NCBI RefSeq assembly: GCF_902706035.1
Contig: NZ_CACSJA010000014.1
Coordinates: forward strand, 1-64,000
Reading direction: 5' to 3'
From: Pantoea sp. 18069
GTDB lineage: Bacteria; Pseudomonadota; Gammaproteobacteria; Burkholderiales; Burkholderiaceae_C
Length of the DNA: 64,000 nucleotides
A program made the position numbers and the translations under genes. Shown here one piece after another: positions 26,795 to 36,123 of the stretch; the first letter of the stretch is position 1; each line of letters starts with the position of its first letter. The notes under the pieces are model-generated. The model was not told the origin of the DNA. It saw nothing but the letters and a program-made list of their open reading frames with translations, and made no database searches.

Positions 26795-27259
26795 ATGCCC
26801 GCATTCAATATGTTCAAGCAGTACTACTTCGATGATTTCACCGTCGGTGAAGAGTTTCCGATTCCCTCGCGCACCATGACCGATGCGCTGTTCGCCGCCT
26901 TCCAGCTGGCCAGCGCCGACAACCACCCGAGCCACTACGACATCGAGTACTGCCGCCAGCGGGGCATGCCGGCCCTGGGCGCGCATGGCTTTCAGATCCT
27001 GATCCAGAGCGCGGCGGGCGCGGGCTGGTTTCCCCACTATGTGGAGGACTCGATGAAGGGTTTCATCGAGCAGTCGAGCCGGTTCCTGAAGCCCGTTTAT
27101 GCGGGCGACACCCTGTACCCGCTGCTGACCGTCTCGGAGCTGGTCCCTGGGCGGACCACGGGTGTGGTGGTCCTGAGTTCGCGCATCACGAACCAGCGCA
27201 GCGAATGCGTGATGGAAGGGGTGCAGAAGTACCTCATCAAGCGCCGCGCCGATCAGTAA
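26795..27259 (+). CDS. MaoC-like hot-dog-fold hydratase
   Basis: 154 residues. Hot-dog fold with the hydratase-type Asp/His element in FQLASADNHPSHYDIEYCR and the long helix following PALGAHGFQILIQ; FIEQSSRFLKPVYAGDTLYP is the typical R-hydratase strand pair. Such enzymes add water to enoyl-CoA esters. It lies 55 bases after the CoA transferase and 40 bases before a TctC gene, forming a probable operon. Confidence 0.88.
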   Translation: MPAFNMFKQYYFDDFTVGEEFPIPSRTMTDALFAAFQLASADNHPSHYDIEYCRQRGMPALGAHGFQILIQSAAGAGWFPHYVEDSMKGFIEQSSRFLKPVYAGDTLYPLLTVSELVPGRTTGVVVLSSRITNQRSECVMEGVQKYLIKRRADQ

Positions 27260-27299
27260 CTCCGACTTTTCCCTTTTCCAATAACAAGGTACCCGAGAC

Positions 27300-28289
27300 A
27301 TGCAACGACGTCACTTCATCACCACCAGCACCGCCCTCGCCGCGCTGGGCACATTCGGCAGCGCTGGCAGCCTGGCCCAGGGCAGCGCCACCAGCTATCC
27401 CAGCCGCCCGGTCAAGATCGCCGTGGGATTTCCGGCCGGCCAGGCCACCGACCTGATCGCACGCGTTCTGACCGATCGCCTGACCGCAAGCATGAACCAG
27501 CCGTTCCTGGTGGAAAACCGCCCGGGCCAGGGCGGCAGCCTGGCATTGGGCTACCTCGCGCAGCAGGCGGCCGACGGCTACAACATCGCGTTCGCCAACA
27601 CCGGCGCGGTGCTGACCAACCAGTTCCTGCAGAAAAAGCTGTCTTACAAGCCGGAAGACATTCAGCCCGTGATGCTGATGGGCGACATCCCCCTGGTGCT
27701 CGTGGCCCGTCCGGGCGCTCCCTTCCAAGACCTCAAGGGCATGATCGAGTTCGCGCGCAAGCATCCGGGCCGACTGACCTACTCCACCCCCGGCAACGGA
27801 ACCACGTCGCACCTGGCCATGGAATCCATCAAGCAGGCCGCCAAGGTCGACCTGATGCACGTTCCCTACACCGGCAGCGCCCGCTCGCTCACCGACCTGA
27901 TCGCCGGCAACGTCGATGTCTCGTTCGACACCATCACCACGGTGCAGCCGTTCATCGACGCCAAGAAACTCAAGGCCCTGGCCGTGGGTACGGAGCAGCG
28001 CATCACCTCGCTGGGCAATGTGCCCACGCTTGCCGAGACTGGCTATACCGACCTGATAGGCAGCGTATGGATAGGCGCGTTTGCGCCGCGCGGCACTCCC
28101 AAGGCGGTGGTTGACCAGTTGGAGTCCACCATCACCGCCATTGTGCAAGAGCCCGCCACCCGGGCCAGACTGCTGACCGTGGGATTTTTCCCCCGGCTGC
28201 TCAATGCCACCGCATTTGAAAAAATGCTGCGCGAAGACGCGCCCAAGGTGCAGCAGATCGTCAAGATTTCCGGCGCCTCGGTGGACTGA
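27300..28289 (+). CDS. TctC/Bug-family periplasmic binding protein (2)
   Basis: 329 residues. The leader is twin-arginine-like (MQRRHFITTSTALAALG), unlike the Sec leaders of the other family members here. Family blocks: RPVKIAVGFPAGQATDLIAR, FLVENRPGQGGSLA, LTYSTPGNGTTSHLA and HVPYTGSARSLTDL. It probably binds the carboxylate processed by the CoA transferase/MaoC pair. Confidence 0.93.
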   Translation: MQRRHFITTSTALAALGTFGSAGSLAQGSATSYPSRPVKIAVGFPAGQATDLIARVLTDRLTASMNQPFLVENRPGQGGSLALGYLAQQAADGYNIAFANTGAVLTNQFLQKKLSYKPEDIQPVMLMGDIPLVLVARPGAPFQDLKGMIEFARKHPGRLTYSTPGNGTTSHLAMESIKQAAKVDLMHVPYTGSARSLTDLIAGNVDVSFDTITTVQPFIDAKKLKALAVGTEQRITSLGNVPTLAETGYTDLIGSVWIGAFAPRGTPKAVVDQLESTITAIVQEPATRARLLTVGFFPRLLNATAFEKMLREDAPKVQQIVKISGASVD

Positions 28290-28604
28290 TCTCCCGTTGC
28301 CCGGCCCCCATGGGCCGGGCACCATCGCCGTCCCCAGCTCTCAGCCCCCTCCTGGCACGGCGGTGCCGGATCCATGCGCGCATCTACAAGAGGAACGCGT
28401 CATCGGGCCATGGGGGTAAAACCAGTACCTGGATCACCATGCCGATCAAACGCCGGTCTGCGACGTCTTGATGCCATGTCCGTGCAAAAGCCGCTCAGCC
28501 ATCCATCCTTCGCAGGTCGACGTGGCGAGGGCCGCCCACTGGCCCGGACGGCAGCCCCCGCCTTGCAGCAACAGATACGCCAAGATGCCGCGCGGGCATG
28601 CTCG
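28290..28604. other. Spacer between convergent units, with a hairpin
   Basis: No gene is supported in this gap, where a rightward TctC unit meets the leftward IclR operon. The only structure seen is the GC hairpin at 28299-28320. Confidence 0.6.
28299..28320. terminator. GC hairpin after TctC (2)
   Basis: GCCCGGCCC-CCAT-GGGCCGGGC, a perfect 9-bp stem ten bases after the stop at 28289. It is not followed by a T-tract, so termination may need Rho or it may only protect the mRNA end. Confidence 0.55.
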
Positions 28605-29402
28605 CTAGAAGTGCTTGAGGTGCGAACTCGCCTTCTCGATCTTCTGCGATGTCTTCACCAGCAGCGGCGCGACACGCGCGTGGATGGCCTCCTCGGGCAT
28701 TTGCGAGGACACGCCGCCACAGGTGAGCACGATGCGTCGGCCGAGGTTCGTGAGAAACAGGGGCACGGCGACGCCCATCACGCCCTGGCGCCAGGCATGC
28801 ATGGAAGTGCAATAGCCACGCGCGCTGTACTCCTTGCGTGCATCCGCAATGACCTGCTCCAGCGCAGGTCGGTGGCGCCCGCGCTGACTCACCAGGTGAT
28901 CGACGATGCGCCCGCATTCCGCCTGGCTGCACGACGCCATGTAGGCACGCCCCATGGCCGTGGTGTCGAGCGTCATGTGCGCACCGACCTGCATGGGCTG
29001 GGCGCGCGTCTCGTCGTCGCTCACCACATCCAGGATCAGCATGCTGAAGTCCTCGCATGTCGCAAGCGCCACATGGCTCTTCGATTCGTCGGCGAGTATC
29101 TGCAGATAGGGTGCCGCAAGGCTTCGCAGCAGCATGCCGCCCGACATGGCGTAGCTCAGCGAGAGCACCTTGGCACCGAGCCGATACGCGGAGGACTGTG
29201 TGTCGTATTCGAGGTAGCCCAGCTTGACGAGGGTATGGGTCAGGCGCGAGACCGATGAGCGCGGCAGCCCGCAAGCCTTGGCCAGGTCGGCATTGGAAAG
29301 CAGCGGACGCTCGGCACGAAAACTCGCGAGCAATGCCATGCCCCGGGCCACCGCAGTGACCATTTGCCGGTCCTGCTGCGCAGGTGCCTCCGCTTGTGTC
29401 AT
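28605..29402 (-). CDS. IclR-family transcriptional regulator
   Basis: 265 residues. N-terminal winged helix (VTAVARGMALLASF, then NADLAKACGLPRSSVSRLTHTL) and the effector domain (LAAPYLQILADESKSHVAL to the C-terminus, with AHMTLDTTAMGRAYMA and GVMGVAVPLFLTN). It is the last gene of the leftward acyl-CoA dehydrogenase/TctC/CoA transferase operon, with 9 bases to the CoA transferase, so it is probably its local regulator. Confidence 0.92.
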   Translation of the reverse strand: MTQAEAPAQQDRQMVTAVARGMALLASFRAERPLLSNADLAKACGLPRSSVSRLTHTLVKLGYLEYDTQSSAYRLGAKVLSLSYAMSGGMLLRSLAAPYLQILADESKSHVALATCEDFSMLILDVVSDDETRAQPMQVGAHMTLDTTAMGRAYMASCSQAECGRIVDHLVSQRGRHRPALEQVIADARKEYSARGYCTSMHAWRQGVMGVAVPLFLTNLGRRIVLTCGGVSSQMPEEAIHARVAPLLVKTSQKIEKASSHLKHF

Positions 29403-29411
29403 GACCGCACT

Positions 29412-30629
29412 CTAACCCAGGCCAGCGGCGCTGCACTGCGGCGCCACTTCATGCTGCAGAGACGGCTCGCCCAAGCCGAGTTCGGCCAGAATCGCCGCCG
29501 TGTGCGCGCCACAGCCCGGGACATCGCCCATGGCGGCCTCGAAGCCCGAGACGGTCGCCGGGGGCAGCAGCGCGCCGATCGCGCCGGCGGGCGTCTGCAC
29601 GCTGCGCCAGCGGTTGCGGGCTGCCAGCTGGGGATGGTTCCAGACATCCTCAGGGGTGTTCAGCGGCGCGTTCGCAATGCCGGCTCGCTCCAGCCGCGGG
29701 ACCAGCGCATCGAGCGAGCACCGCGAGAATTTCTCCTCAATGAGCCCGGTCAGCTCCTCGCGGTGCTGTACCCGGGCGATATTGCTGGCAAAACGCGCGT
29801 CGGCCACCCAGCCGGGCTCCTCGACGACGAGGCGGCAGAAGGCCTCCCACTCCCGTTCGTTCTGCAGGCCGAAGACGATCTTCTCGCCATCGCCAACCGC
29901 ATACTGGCCATAGGGCGTGATGGCTGCGTGTGCCATGCCTGACCGCAGCGGCTGCCGGCCGCTGTAGTGGTGGGCATAGACAGGGAACGACATCCACTCG
30001 GTCAGTGCCTCGAACATGCTGACCTCGACATGCGCGCCCTCTCCCGTCTGATGGCGCTGCAGCAATGCCGACAGGATTCCGGTGTAGGCATACATGCCCG
30101 CCGCGATATCGGCGATCGATATGCCCACGCGCGCCGGCTGCTCTGGCGTGCCCGTGACGCTGATCAGTCCTGTGGCCGCTTGAATCAGCAGGTCATAGGC
30201 CTTCTTCTGGCTGTACGGTCCACCCTCGCCATACCCCGAGATGTCGCACACGATCAGGCGCGGGTGCAGCGCATGCAGGCGCTCGAAATCGCAACCCAGC
30301 TTGCGTGCAGCACCGGGCGACAGGTTCTGCACCAGCACGTCGGCGCGCGCGATCAATCGGCGCAGCACCTCCTGGCCGGCATCGGTCTTGATGTCGAGTT
30401 GCAGGCTCTCCTTGCCGCGGTTGACCCAGACGAAGAACCCCGACTGGCCGTTGACATGGGCATCGTAGCCACGGGCGAAATCACCGCCTCCTTCGCGCTC
30501 GATCTTGATGACCCGCGCACCGAGGTCGGCAAGTTGGCGCGTGGCGAATGGCGCGGCGATGGCATGTTCGAGCGCGACGACCGTCACGCCCGACAACGGC
30601 AGCGCAGGCAGATTGGGGGGCTGATTCAT
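29412..30629 (-). CDS. Class III CoA transferase (CaiB/BaiF family) with Glu at the catalytic position
   Basis: 405 residues. Family features: VVALEHAIAAPFATRQLADLG, ARVIKIEREGGGDFARGYD and NRGKESLQLDIK. The position of the usual acyl-accepting Asp is Glu207 (VEVSMFEALTEWM). The subfamily blocks GMAHAAITPYG and FGLQNEREWEAFC are of the mesaconyl-CoA-transferase-like group. It probably transfers CoA to a branched or unsaturated acid in a pathway shared with the acyl-CoA dehydrogenase two genes upstream. Confidence 0.9.
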   Translation of the reverse strand: MNQPPNLPALPLSGVTVVALEHAIAAPFATRQLADLGARVIKIEREGGGDFARGYDAHVNGQSGFFVWVNRGKESLQLDIKTDAGQEVLRRLIARADVLVQNLSPGAARKLGCDFERLHALHPRLIVCDISGYGEGGPYSQKKAYDLLIQAATGLISVTGTPEQPARVGISIADIAAGMYAYTGILSALLQRHQTGEGAHVEVSMFEALTEWMSFPVYAHHYSGRQPLRSGMAHAAITPYGQYAVGDGEKIVFGLQNEREWEAFCRLVVEEPGWVADARFASNIARVQHREELTGLIEEKFSRCSLDALVPRLERAGIANAPLNTPEDVWNHPQLAARNRWRSVQTPAGAIGALLPPATVSGFEAAMGDVPGCGAHTAAILAELGLGEPSLQHEVAPQCSAAGLG

Positions 30630-30716
30630 GAATGCTCTTTCTCGATCCGCTGGAATGGAAAAGTGCGCCAGGCGAATGCGCGCGGCAGGATCGCCACGGC
30701 GCCCTGGCGCTGTGCC

Positions 30717-31688
30717 TCAATCGACCTTGATGTTCGCCTTGCGGATCAGCGCCGCCCAGCCCACGGACTCGGTCTCGATGCGCCGCGCCACCTGCGCGGG
30801 AGTTTCGGCCTTGAATTCATAGCCCGCCTGCTGCAGCCGGACCGCCACATCGGGATCGGACATGGCGTCATTCGCGGCACGATTGAGCTGCTGCACCACC
30901 GCTGCCGGCGTGCCAGCGGGCGCAAACAGGCCGCACCACGAGGTCACATCGTAGGACGGCAAGCCCCCTTCCTCGATCGTCGGAACATCGGGCGTCAACG
31001 GATTGCGCGCCACGCTTGTGGAGCCCAGCAGCTTCACGCGCCCGCTTTGCACATGCTGCAGGGTCGTGGCCGGCATGTCGAACATGAAGCCGAGGTTGCC
31101 CGCGATCACATCCGTCATGGCCTGTGCGTTGCCGCGGTAGGGCGTATGGATCATTTCGAGCCCCGCCGCGTGGGCCAGCAGCTCCCCGGCCAGATGGTTC
31201 GAAGTGCCCGCGCCCGCGGAGCCATAGGACAGCTTGCCCGGATGGCTGCGCGCATATTTGAGCAGCTCCGGCAGGCTGCCAAACGGCTGGTTCTTGCCGG
31301 TGGCCAGCACCATCGAATAGCTGGCCACAGTGGCGATCGGCGCGAAATCCTGCACCTTGTAGGGCAGCTTCGCATTCAAGGCGGGATTGATGATGAAGGG
31401 CGCGCCCGTGGCGAACAACAGCGTATAGCCATCGCCCCGGGACTTGGCCACCTGGTCGACGCCGATGATGCTGCCTCCACCGGGCTTGTTTTCCACGACG
31501 ACCACCTGCTTCAGGCGCTTGTGCAGCCCCTCGCCGAGCATGCGCGCCAGCCCATCCGTGGGCCCGCCGGCCGCATAGGGAACGATCAGCCGGATCGGCT
31601 TTGTGGGGAACTCCTGGGCCGATGCGGCGCCGACCAGCACCACGGCAAGCGCCGCGACTGTGAACTTTCGATGGAATGTACCCGTCAT
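30717..31688 (-). CDS. TctC/Bug-family periplasmic binding protein (3)
   Basis: 323 residues from ATG 31688 (AAGGAGA upstream); Sec signal ends at ASAQ. Blocks: KPIRLIVPYAAGGPTDGLAR, VVVENKPGGGSIIG, LSYGSAGAGTSNHLAGEL and HTPYRGNAQAMTDV. It lies within the leftward operon between the acyl-CoA dehydrogenase and CoA transferase genes, and probably captures that pathway's substrate. Confidence 0.93.
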   Translation of the reverse strand: MTGTFHRKFTVAALAVVLVGAASAQEFPTKPIRLIVPYAAGGPTDGLARMLGEGLHKRLKQVVVVENKPGGGSIIGVDQVAKSRGDGYTLLFATGAPFIINPALNAKLPYKVQDFAPIATVASYSMVLATGKNQPFGSLPELLKYARSHPGKLSYGSAGAGTSNHLAGELLAHAAGLEMIHTPYRGNAQAMTDVIAGNLGFMFDMPATTLQHVQSGRVKLLGSTSVARNPLTPDVPTIEEGGLPSYDVTSWCGLFAPAGTPAAVVQQLNRAANDAMSDPDVAVRLQQAGYEFKAETPAQVARRIETESVGWAALIRKANIKVD

Positions 31689-31816
31689 GATGTCTCTCTC
31701 CTTGTCGTTATGGAAAACAGGCGGTCCACGGCGAACGCATCGCTGCGCGCGGTGACTGGCGCCGCGGATGGCGCGTACCGCCAGGGATACTCCGCATAAA
31801 CCTCGCAAGACGGAGG

Positions 31817-31904
31817 TAGTGCGGATCGGGATGGGCCGCAAGGCGTCTTTTCGCAGCCAATAGCTCGGCTATTGGCAAGAAAAGCAACGCAGCGGACCGC
31901 ACTA
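31817..31904. repeat. 88-bp palindromic element with 8-bp terminal inverted repeats
   Basis: TAGTGCGG at 31817-31824 matches CCGCACTA at 31897-31904, and an inner stem CCAATAGC-TCG-GCTATTGG (31857-31875) is flanked by near-complementary CTTTTC/GAAAAG arms. The whole folds as one long interrupted hairpin between two genes of the same operon. It resembles a REP/MITE-type mobile palindrome. No coding potential is believable despite an open frame across it. Confidence 0.6.
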
Positions 31905-31935
31905 GCCGTGCTGCCAGCGGCCGCAGGGATGATCC

Positions 31936-33729
31936 CTAGCGAAGCAGCAGGCCGAGCGCGTCTTCGAGCGGGATCGCTTGCTGCGTGAGCAGCCGCTGCT
32001 CGATCTCGGCCTCTGCGTCACCGGCCATCGCGGCCACCTGCAGGCGGTGGCGCAGCACCTGCCGGCTGATCAGCAACCGGCGCGCATCGCCCGACTTGCG
32101 CCCCACCTGCATGCCCTCGACCGCGAGCAGCACCGCGCTGACCGCGTGGTACATCTGCGAAGACGCGCTGCGGCTGTCGACTTGCGCCTCGCGCGTCTGC
32201 GTGCACTGGTCCATGAAGACGGTCGCCCTCTCCAGGCTGTCCAACAGTTGCGTGCAAAAGCGGTCTGGCAAGCCTGCAGTGCGCTGCAGCAGATCGGCGA
32301 GCGACTCGGCCAGCACGCGGTGCGCCCCCTCCTTGCCCGCTGCGCGCTGGACCGCATCGAGTGCGTTGATGTTGCTCGTGCCCTCCCACAGCACGCCAAG
32401 ATGGGCATCGCGCACCAGGCGCTCATTGACGAAATCCTCGATATAGCCATTGCCGCCGCGCACTTCCATCGATCCCGTGGCCACGCGAATGTTGTCGCGG
32501 CAGGTACGGAATTTCAGCAGGGGCGTGAGCAGGCGCACCTGCAACTCGGCCCGGGAGTCGCCTTCCTCAGCCTGGCCGAACAGGTGCGCCGTATAGGCGA
32601 ACACGGACAATGCCTGTTCGGTCGGCAGCATCAGCTTGATCAGCTGGCGCCGCTGCAGCGGCATGTCGATCAGGCGCTGCCCGAAGGCGGCGCGGTAGTT
32701 GGAGACGGCCAGGGCCTCGTTCAAGCAGCGCCGCATCATCGCCGCAGCCCGCACGCCATGCGACAGCCGCGAGAGATTGACCTGGTCGAGCATCTGCTTG
32801 AGCCCGCGCTCGATGTCACCGACCAGATAGGCGACGGCGCCTTCGAAGATCACTTCCCCGCTGGGCATAGAACGCGTGCCGAGCTTGTCCTTGAGCCGCG
32901 CGACCCGGTAGCTGTTGCGCCGGCCATCATCGAGCCGCCTGGGCATGGCGAACAAGGCCAGCCCGCGAGAACCTTCAGGCGCCCCTTCGGGGCGGGCCAG
33001 CAACAGCACCACGTCAGCGTCGACCGCCGAGCAAAACCACTTGTCGCCGGACAAGCGCCAGTTCGTTCCATCCCACTGCGCCTGCAACCGGTTGGTGCCG
33101 ACATCCGAGCCGCCTGAGCGCTCGGTCATGAATTGCGCGCCGCGCAGGTACTGACCCGCCTGGGTACTGGACATGCCCGGCAGGAAACGCGTCTTGAGTG
33201 CCTCGTCACCATAGCGTTCAATCAGAAATGCCGAGCTGTCGGTGACGCAAATCGGGCACATCAGCCCGAACTCCGACTGCACGAACAGGTACTGGAACGC
33301 GTACTTCGCCAGAGGCGAATGTTTGCCAGGCCAGCCCAGCACCCCATCCACGCGCGTCATGGCATGGATGCCGAAGTCGGCGAAGGCGATCCGCTCCATC
33401 TCCAGATAGGAGGGGTGGTACTCGACCCAATCCTCGTCAACGCCGAAACGGTTGCGCGTGCGCAGCACCGGCTTGTTGCGCTCTTTGTCGGCGATCGTGG
33501 CGAGCTCGTCGAGCCGCTGGCCCGAGACCTGCCCCAGGGCCTGCAGGTGCGGCTCGAGAAATGCGCGCGCGTCAGTGGGAAGATACATGTCCAGCAGATC
33601 CGACAGTCCGGGATCGATGGCGTAAAAGTTCATGCCGCGGCAATCGGGCGCGATCAGTTGGTCTGCGGGACATGTGGCCAGGCGCTCAAGGGCCGGGCCT
33701 TGCTTGAATGGTGAGGCGGTGAGAGTCAT
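31936..33729 (-). CDS. Acyl-CoA dehydrogenase family protein (AidB-like length)
   Basis: 597 residues from ATG 33729 (AAGGAGA upstream). FAD/substrate motifs: AQFMTERSGGSDVGTNRLQA, WRLSGDKWFCSAVDADVVLLLARP and ATGSMEVRGGNGYIEDFVNE near the end of the core. An N-terminal extension of about 130 residues and a C-terminal helical tail give AidB/isovaleryl-like long architecture. It is the first gene of the operon with TctC, CoA transferase and IclR. It probably oxidises the CoA ester made by the transferase; the true substrate is not readable. Confidence 0.9.
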   Translation of the reverse strand: MTLTASPFKQGPALERLATCPADQLIAPDCRGMNFYAIDPGLSDLLDMYLPTDARAFLEPHLQALGQVSGQRLDELATIADKERNKPVLRTRNRFGVDEDWVEYHPSYLEMERIAFADFGIHAMTRVDGVLGWPGKHSPLAKYAFQYLFVQSEFGLMCPICVTDSSAFLIERYGDEALKTRFLPGMSSTQAGQYLRGAQFMTERSGGSDVGTNRLQAQWDGTNWRLSGDKWFCSAVDADVVLLLARPEGAPEGSRGLALFAMPRRLDDGRRNSYRVARLKDKLGTRSMPSGEVIFEGAVAYLVGDIERGLKQMLDQVNLSRLSHGVRAAAMMRRCLNEALAVSNYRAAFGQRLIDMPLQRRQLIKLMLPTEQALSVFAYTAHLFGQAEEGDSRAELQVRLLTPLLKFRTCRDNIRVATGSMEVRGGNGYIEDFVNERLVRDAHLGVLWEGTSNINALDAVQRAAGKEGAHRVLAESLADLLQRTAGLPDRFCTQLLDSLERATVFMDQCTQTREAQVDSRSASSQMYHAVSAVLLAVEGMQVGRKSGDARRLLISRQVLRHRLQVAAMAGDAEAEIEQRLLTQQAIPLEDALGLLLR

Positions 33730-34258
33730 GCGTTGTCTCCTTGTGAATCTGGTAGGCCTGGCTGGGTGGATGCAAGAATCCATCTGCCATGACATTCACT
33801 TTAGGTCGCCGCATCACAATTGCGCACCCGCGTTCCGCTGTGCGGACTGCCGGTTGCCATCGTGGCACCAAGTGGTACGGCGAAGCGCCCTCGCCTGCGC
33901 TTCTCTTTCTGCCCGTTCGTACCGTGGAGCGATGGATGCCAAGGCGCTCTGATAACGCCTGCCCGGCCGGCGAAGGGGTGCCGGATCGGAGTGCGCCGCG
34001 CACGATCAGCCGCGATGATCGCATCGGCCACGATCTCCATACGCCGGAGCGCAACCGATGCACTTGAAAAGATTGCGGCGCAGGTGCGCGCCTCATTCAC
34101 AGAGTACTGGGAGTGCGCGGAACACCGACGCATGCTGGGGCACCCCATGCCGCCGCCGCAGATTTATCGGCTAAAAATCCAAGCGCGGGGCCCGCACATG
34201 TCTGAGCCCATCCAGGACGGCGTCCGGGATGGGCTCGGATGCGAGAGCGCGCGTCGCG
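33730..34258. other. 529-bp spacer, no supported gene
   Basis: All six frames look non-coding or broken. Some frames hint at decayed regulator sequence (helix TDALEKIAAQVRASF near 34050-34100), but no start, domain or continuous homology can be claimed. It holds the promoter of the acyl-CoA dehydrogenase operon at its left end and a palindrome copy at 34161. Confidence 0.55.
34161..34179. repeat. Intergenic palindrome, TTTTTAGCSGCTAAAAA family, copy 3 (diverged)
   Basis: GATTTATCGGCTAAAAATC: the same core as the other copies with two changes in the left arm, but closed by complementary GAT/ATC ends. It sits about 80 bases beyond the 3' end of the leftward TctC gene. Confidence 0.5.
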
Positions 34259-35233
34259 TTACTCGGCCTTGATGTTTCCGTCGCGCATCACCTTGCCCAT
34301 GCGCTGCGTCTGCAGGTCGATGAACTTCTTGACTTCGGCATTGCTGCCCGTGAACGGCTCGCCGCCCACGCTGGTGATGCGCTCCTTCACATCGGGCGCA
34401 TCGAGCGCGACCTTGAGCGCTTCGGACAGCTTGGCCGCGACCGCGGGCGGCACACCGGCCGGCATGAACATGCCGTTCCATTCGTAGGCTTCGGCGTTGG
34501 GCACGCCGGCTTCGGCAAGCGTCGGCACATCGGGCAGCAAGTCCGAACGGCGCGCGGCCATCACGGCCAGCGGGCGCAGCTTGTTGGCCTTCATGTTGGT
34601 AAGCGACGAGCCGATGTTCGCGACATAGACCGGCACATGGCCGCCCATCACGTCGGCCATCGCGGGGCTGCCGCCCTTGTAGGGGATGTGCACCATCTTC
34701 ACCTTGGCCTGTTGCAGGAACTGCTCGGTCGCCAGGTGCTGGGTCGAGCCCGTGCCGGGCGAGGCATAGGAGACCGAATCGGGCGCTGAGCGCGCGGTCT
34801 GCACCAGCTCGGCCGTGGTCTTGGCGCTGTAGTTGGGCGACACGGTCAGCACCAGGGGGAACACGCCCAGGATGCCCAGCGGCGTGAAGGCCTTGGCCGG
34901 GTCGTAGGGCAGCTTGGGGAACAGCGTGGGGTTGATCGCGTAGCCGCCGCCGTCAACCAGGATGGTGTAGCCGTCGGGCCTGGCCTGGGCGACATAGCCC
35001 GCGCCGATCTGGCCTGCGGCGCCGCCGCGGTTCTCGATCACTACGGACTGGCCCAGCACCGCCGCCATCTTGGGCGCGACCAGGCGCGCGAGCATGTCGG
35101 CCGCGCCGCCCGCGGGGTAGGCCACCACGATGGTGACCGGCTTGGTCGGCCAGTTCTGTTGCGCCGATGCCATCAGGGGCACGGCGCACAGCGCGGCGAC
35201 GGCGAGAGCGGAAAACTTGATTCGGAAGGCCAT
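34259..35233 (-). CDS. TctC/Bug-family periplasmic binding protein (4)
   Basis: 324 residues; Sec signal MAFRIKFSALAVAALCAV ending near ASAQ. Blocks: KPVTIVVAYPAGGAADMLAR, VVIENRGGAAGQIGAGYVA, VSYASPGTGSTQHLA and HIPYKGGSPAMADVMG. It is the last gene of the leftward arm DRL-like oxidoreductase, DeoR, TctC. It probably captures the sugar acid handled by this cluster, rather than a classical tricarboxylate. Confidence 0.93.
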   Translation of the reverse strand: MAFRIKFSALAVAALCAVPLMASAQQNWPTKPVTIVVAYPAGGAADMLARLVAPKMAAVLGQSVVIENRGGAAGQIGAGYVAQARPDGYTILVDGGGYAINPTLFPKLPYDPAKAFTPLGILGVFPLVLTVSPNYSAKTTAELVQTARSAPDSVSYASPGTGSTQHLATEQFLQQAKVKMVHIPYKGGSPAMADVMGGHVPVYVANIGSSLTNMKANKLRPLAVMAARRSDLLPDVPTLAEAGVPNAEAYEWNGMFMPAGVPPAVAAKLSEALKVALDAPDVKERITSVGGEPFTGSNAEVKKFIDLQTQRMGKVMRDGNIKAE

Positions 35234-35265
35234 GGCTATATCTCCAACTTTTCTAATGAACGTAA

Positions 35266-36102
35266 TCAGTGCGGCTGCGCGGCCGCATCCGGCAAGGCGC
35301 TCGCGACTTCGAGCTCCAGCCCGGTTTCGCGTATGCGCTGCACGGCGGCTTCGGACAGCGTGTCGTCGGTCACCACCAGGTCGAACTCGTCGAGGCCCGC
35401 CACGCGGTAGGTGCCGTAGGTGCCGTATTTCGCGCTGGTGGCCAGCAGCACGCGTTGCGAGGCGATGGCCATCGCGGCGCGCTTGACTTCGACCTTGGGC
35501 GCCGAGGGCGTGGTCACGCCGCGCTCCAGGTCCCAGGCGCTGGCCGAAAGAAACGAGATGTCGGCGACCAGCTGGCGCAAGGTGGCCGCGGCCAGCGGGC
35601 CTATGCTCGAGCCGTTGCGGTGGTCGAGCACACCGCCTGTGTGCAGCACCGTGACATGCGGCGCTTCACCCAGCGACAGCGCGACGTGGAAGTCATTGGT
35701 GATCACCGTCATGTCGGCCAGCGCGACGATCTGCGGGATCAGGCAGGCGGTGGTCGTGCCCGCGTCGAGGTAGACCGTCATTCCCGGCTTGAGCAGGCGC
35801 GCGACCTGGGCCGCGATACCGCGTTTTTCCGCCTGCTCGGTGACCGACTTCGCCTGGTGGCTGGGCTCGACGATCTGGTGGCTTGCAATGCGCACGCCGC
35901 CCGCAATCGCGTAGACCCGGCCCTTTTCCTCGAGCGCGGCAACGTCGCGGCGCACGGTCATGTGCGAGCAGCCCAGCAGCTCCGTGAGCTGGTGCACGCT
36001 CAGCACCTGGTGCTTGCGCAATTGCCGCACGATCATCTCGCGCCGCTGCTCGGGAATCAGCCCCGCGGCCCGGCCGGTGGCGCTGTCGATGAGGTCATTC
36101 AT
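35266..36102 (-). CDS. DeoR-family transcriptional regulator
   Basis: 278 residues from ATG 36102 (AGGAGCAGGCA upstream; an in-frame TTG at 36120 is less likely). N-terminal DeoR HTH (IPEQRREMIVRQLRKHQVL, then LTELLGCSHMTVRRDVAAL). The sugar-phosphate sensor domain reads PGMTVYLDAGTTTACLIPQI, TVITNDFHVALSL and VLHTGGVLD. DeoR regulators usually respond to phosphorylated sugars, fitting a kinase product of OtnK as inducer. TCACA repeats in the 37495-37626 divergent promoter are its likely operator. Confidence 0.92.
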   Translation of the reverse strand: MNDLIDSATGRAAGLIPEQRREMIVRQLRKHQVLSVHQLTELLGCSHMTVRRDVAALEEKGRVYAIAGGVRIASHQIVEPSHQAKSVTEQAEKRGIAAQVARLLKPGMTVYLDAGTTTACLIPQIVALADMTVITNDFHVALSLGEAPHVTVLHTGGVLDHRNGSSIGPLAAATLRQLVADISFLSASAWDLERGVTTPSAPKVEVKRAAMAIASQRVLLATSAKYGTYGTYRVAGLDEFDLVVTDDTLSEAAVQRIRETGLELEVASALPDAAAQPH

Positions 36103-36123
36103 TGCCTGCTCCTGTGCCAAGAC

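Noticed and set aside
31708..31902. 64-codon minus-strand frame in the acyl-CoA dehydrogenase/TctC gap
   Set aside because: It runs across a palindromic element and has no ribosome-binding site; treated as repeat DNA.
33801..34148. Possible decayed regulator in the 529-bp spacer
   Set aside because: No frame gives a recognisable domain and the suggestive helix is short; could be chance.
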